Shown here: one piece after another, positions 63,713 through 64,000 of the stretch | Layout: each line of letters opens with the position of its first letter | Numbering within the stretch: the stretch's first letter is position 1 | NCBI GenBank assembly: GCA_031296755.1 | Contig: JAUMMZ010000050.1 | Location: 1-64,000, forward strand | Direction: 5' to 3' | DNA length: 64,000 nt | Origin: Collinsella sp. | GTDB lineage: Bacteria; Actinomycetota; Coriobacteriia; Coriobacteriales; Coriobacteriaceae | The notes under the pieces: model-generated | Databases searched by the model: none | What the model saw: only the letters and a program-made list of their open reading frames with translations | Told to the model about the DNA's origin: nothing | Position numbers and translations under genes: made by a program

Positions 63713-64000
63713 ATGGCTGATAAGAACCCTTTGACTCCGGAAGAAGTGACGGAGTTATTCTCCGAAATCGATGCATCCGGCGTCTTGGATCCTACGCTTG
63801 CCAAAAAGCGTACCGAGCGCATGCGCGAGAAAGAGACCGCCGTCAAGCACGGTGACAAGGCGACGCTGGCGCGGCTGCGCAGCGAGGACCGCGCGAGTCA
63901 GGCAAAACATATCGACCCGCTGTCCGAGGACGACCCTTCGGGTTCGCAGGTGAGCCATACCATTACGAAGACTGCCATGGCCGTGGTTATCGGCATCTTG
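63713..64000 (+). CDS. Protein of unknown function, cut by the window end
   Basis: ATG at 63713 follows AGGAAGATC. The 96 codons present give a charged, Lys/Glu/Asp-rich N-terminal region (MADKNPLTPEEVTELFSEID) and begin a hydrophobic segment (KTAMAVVIGIL) at the end of the window, probably a TM. It lies 20 bases after the ABC exporter, so it is likely in the same operon. Confidence 0.7.
   Translation, partial: MADKNPLTPEEVTELFSEIDASGVLDPTLAKKRTERMREKETAVKHGDKATLARLRSEDRASQAKHIDPLSEDDPSGSQVSHTITKTAMAVVIGIL

Noticed and set aside
61606..63858. 750-codon frame antisense to the ABC exporter
   Set aside because: Same antisense artefact; it also crosses the structured element and has no family features.

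Overview
The window looks like an origin-of-replication region from a gut Coriobacteriia, most likely Collinsella or a close relative. This assignment rests on GC-rich actinobacterial-style genes, paired WYL regulators, the gene order around dnaA, LPxTG-type surface proteins and the overall feel of the protein sequences; no search was run. Genes left of about 29.3 kb are almost all on the minus strand and genes right of it almost all on the plus strand, as expected for replication diverging from an origin near dnaA.

Region by region. 0-9.6 kb (minus): a possible rRNA-operon leader at the left edge, tRNA-Lys, an M29 aminopeptidase, a small membrane protein, purC, a sensor kinase/response regulator pair, a Tat-type lipoprotein with a TSCPD-domain protein, purB, then a tandem repeat array derived from the end of tRNA-Gly. 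9.9-24 kb: a thioester/SpaA-type LPATG adhesin, a large M28-like membrane protein with a long acidic insert, two overlapping WYL regulators, a DEDDh exonuclease-DinG helicase fusion, ddl and rlmN. 24-29.2 kb (minus): the classical rpmH-rnpA-yidD-yidC-jag-rsmG-parA-parB cluster with three perfect parS sites.

29.2-40.7 kb (plus): an unusual GHKL-ATPase/Gln-rich/winged-helix gene, dnaA, an intergenic origin with a DnaA-trio, dnaN, recF, a DUF721/DciA-like gene, gyrB and gyrA. 40.7-44.8 kb: a large hairpin element, tRNA-Ile/Ala/Ile, a bifunctional-nuclease-family gene, two unknown genes and typA. 45-50.6 kb: a two-gene sortase-anchored pilin operon without a sortase. 50.7-54.4 kb: a bactofilin-like protein, a TRIC-family membrane protein, a lone PD-(D/E)xK-like nuclease gene bracketed by inverted hairpin repeats, and two tRNA-Ser genes. 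54.9-64 kb: rpsF-ssb-rpsR-rplI, dnaB, purA, purD, a NUDIX hydrolase, an ABC exporter and a gene cut by the window end.

Four purine genes (purC, purB, purA, purD) are dispersed among replication and translation genes. The most interesting signals are non-coding. A structured element occurs twice (antisense in the gyrB-gyrA gap, sense in the leader of the ABC exporter) with a conserved core and compensated stems. DnaA boxes are noncanonical (TTTTCAACA type) and are matched by a divergent DnaA helix-turn-helix signature. The nuclease gene sits between inverted hairpins, and a tRNA-Gly-derived array has a period of about 130 bp.
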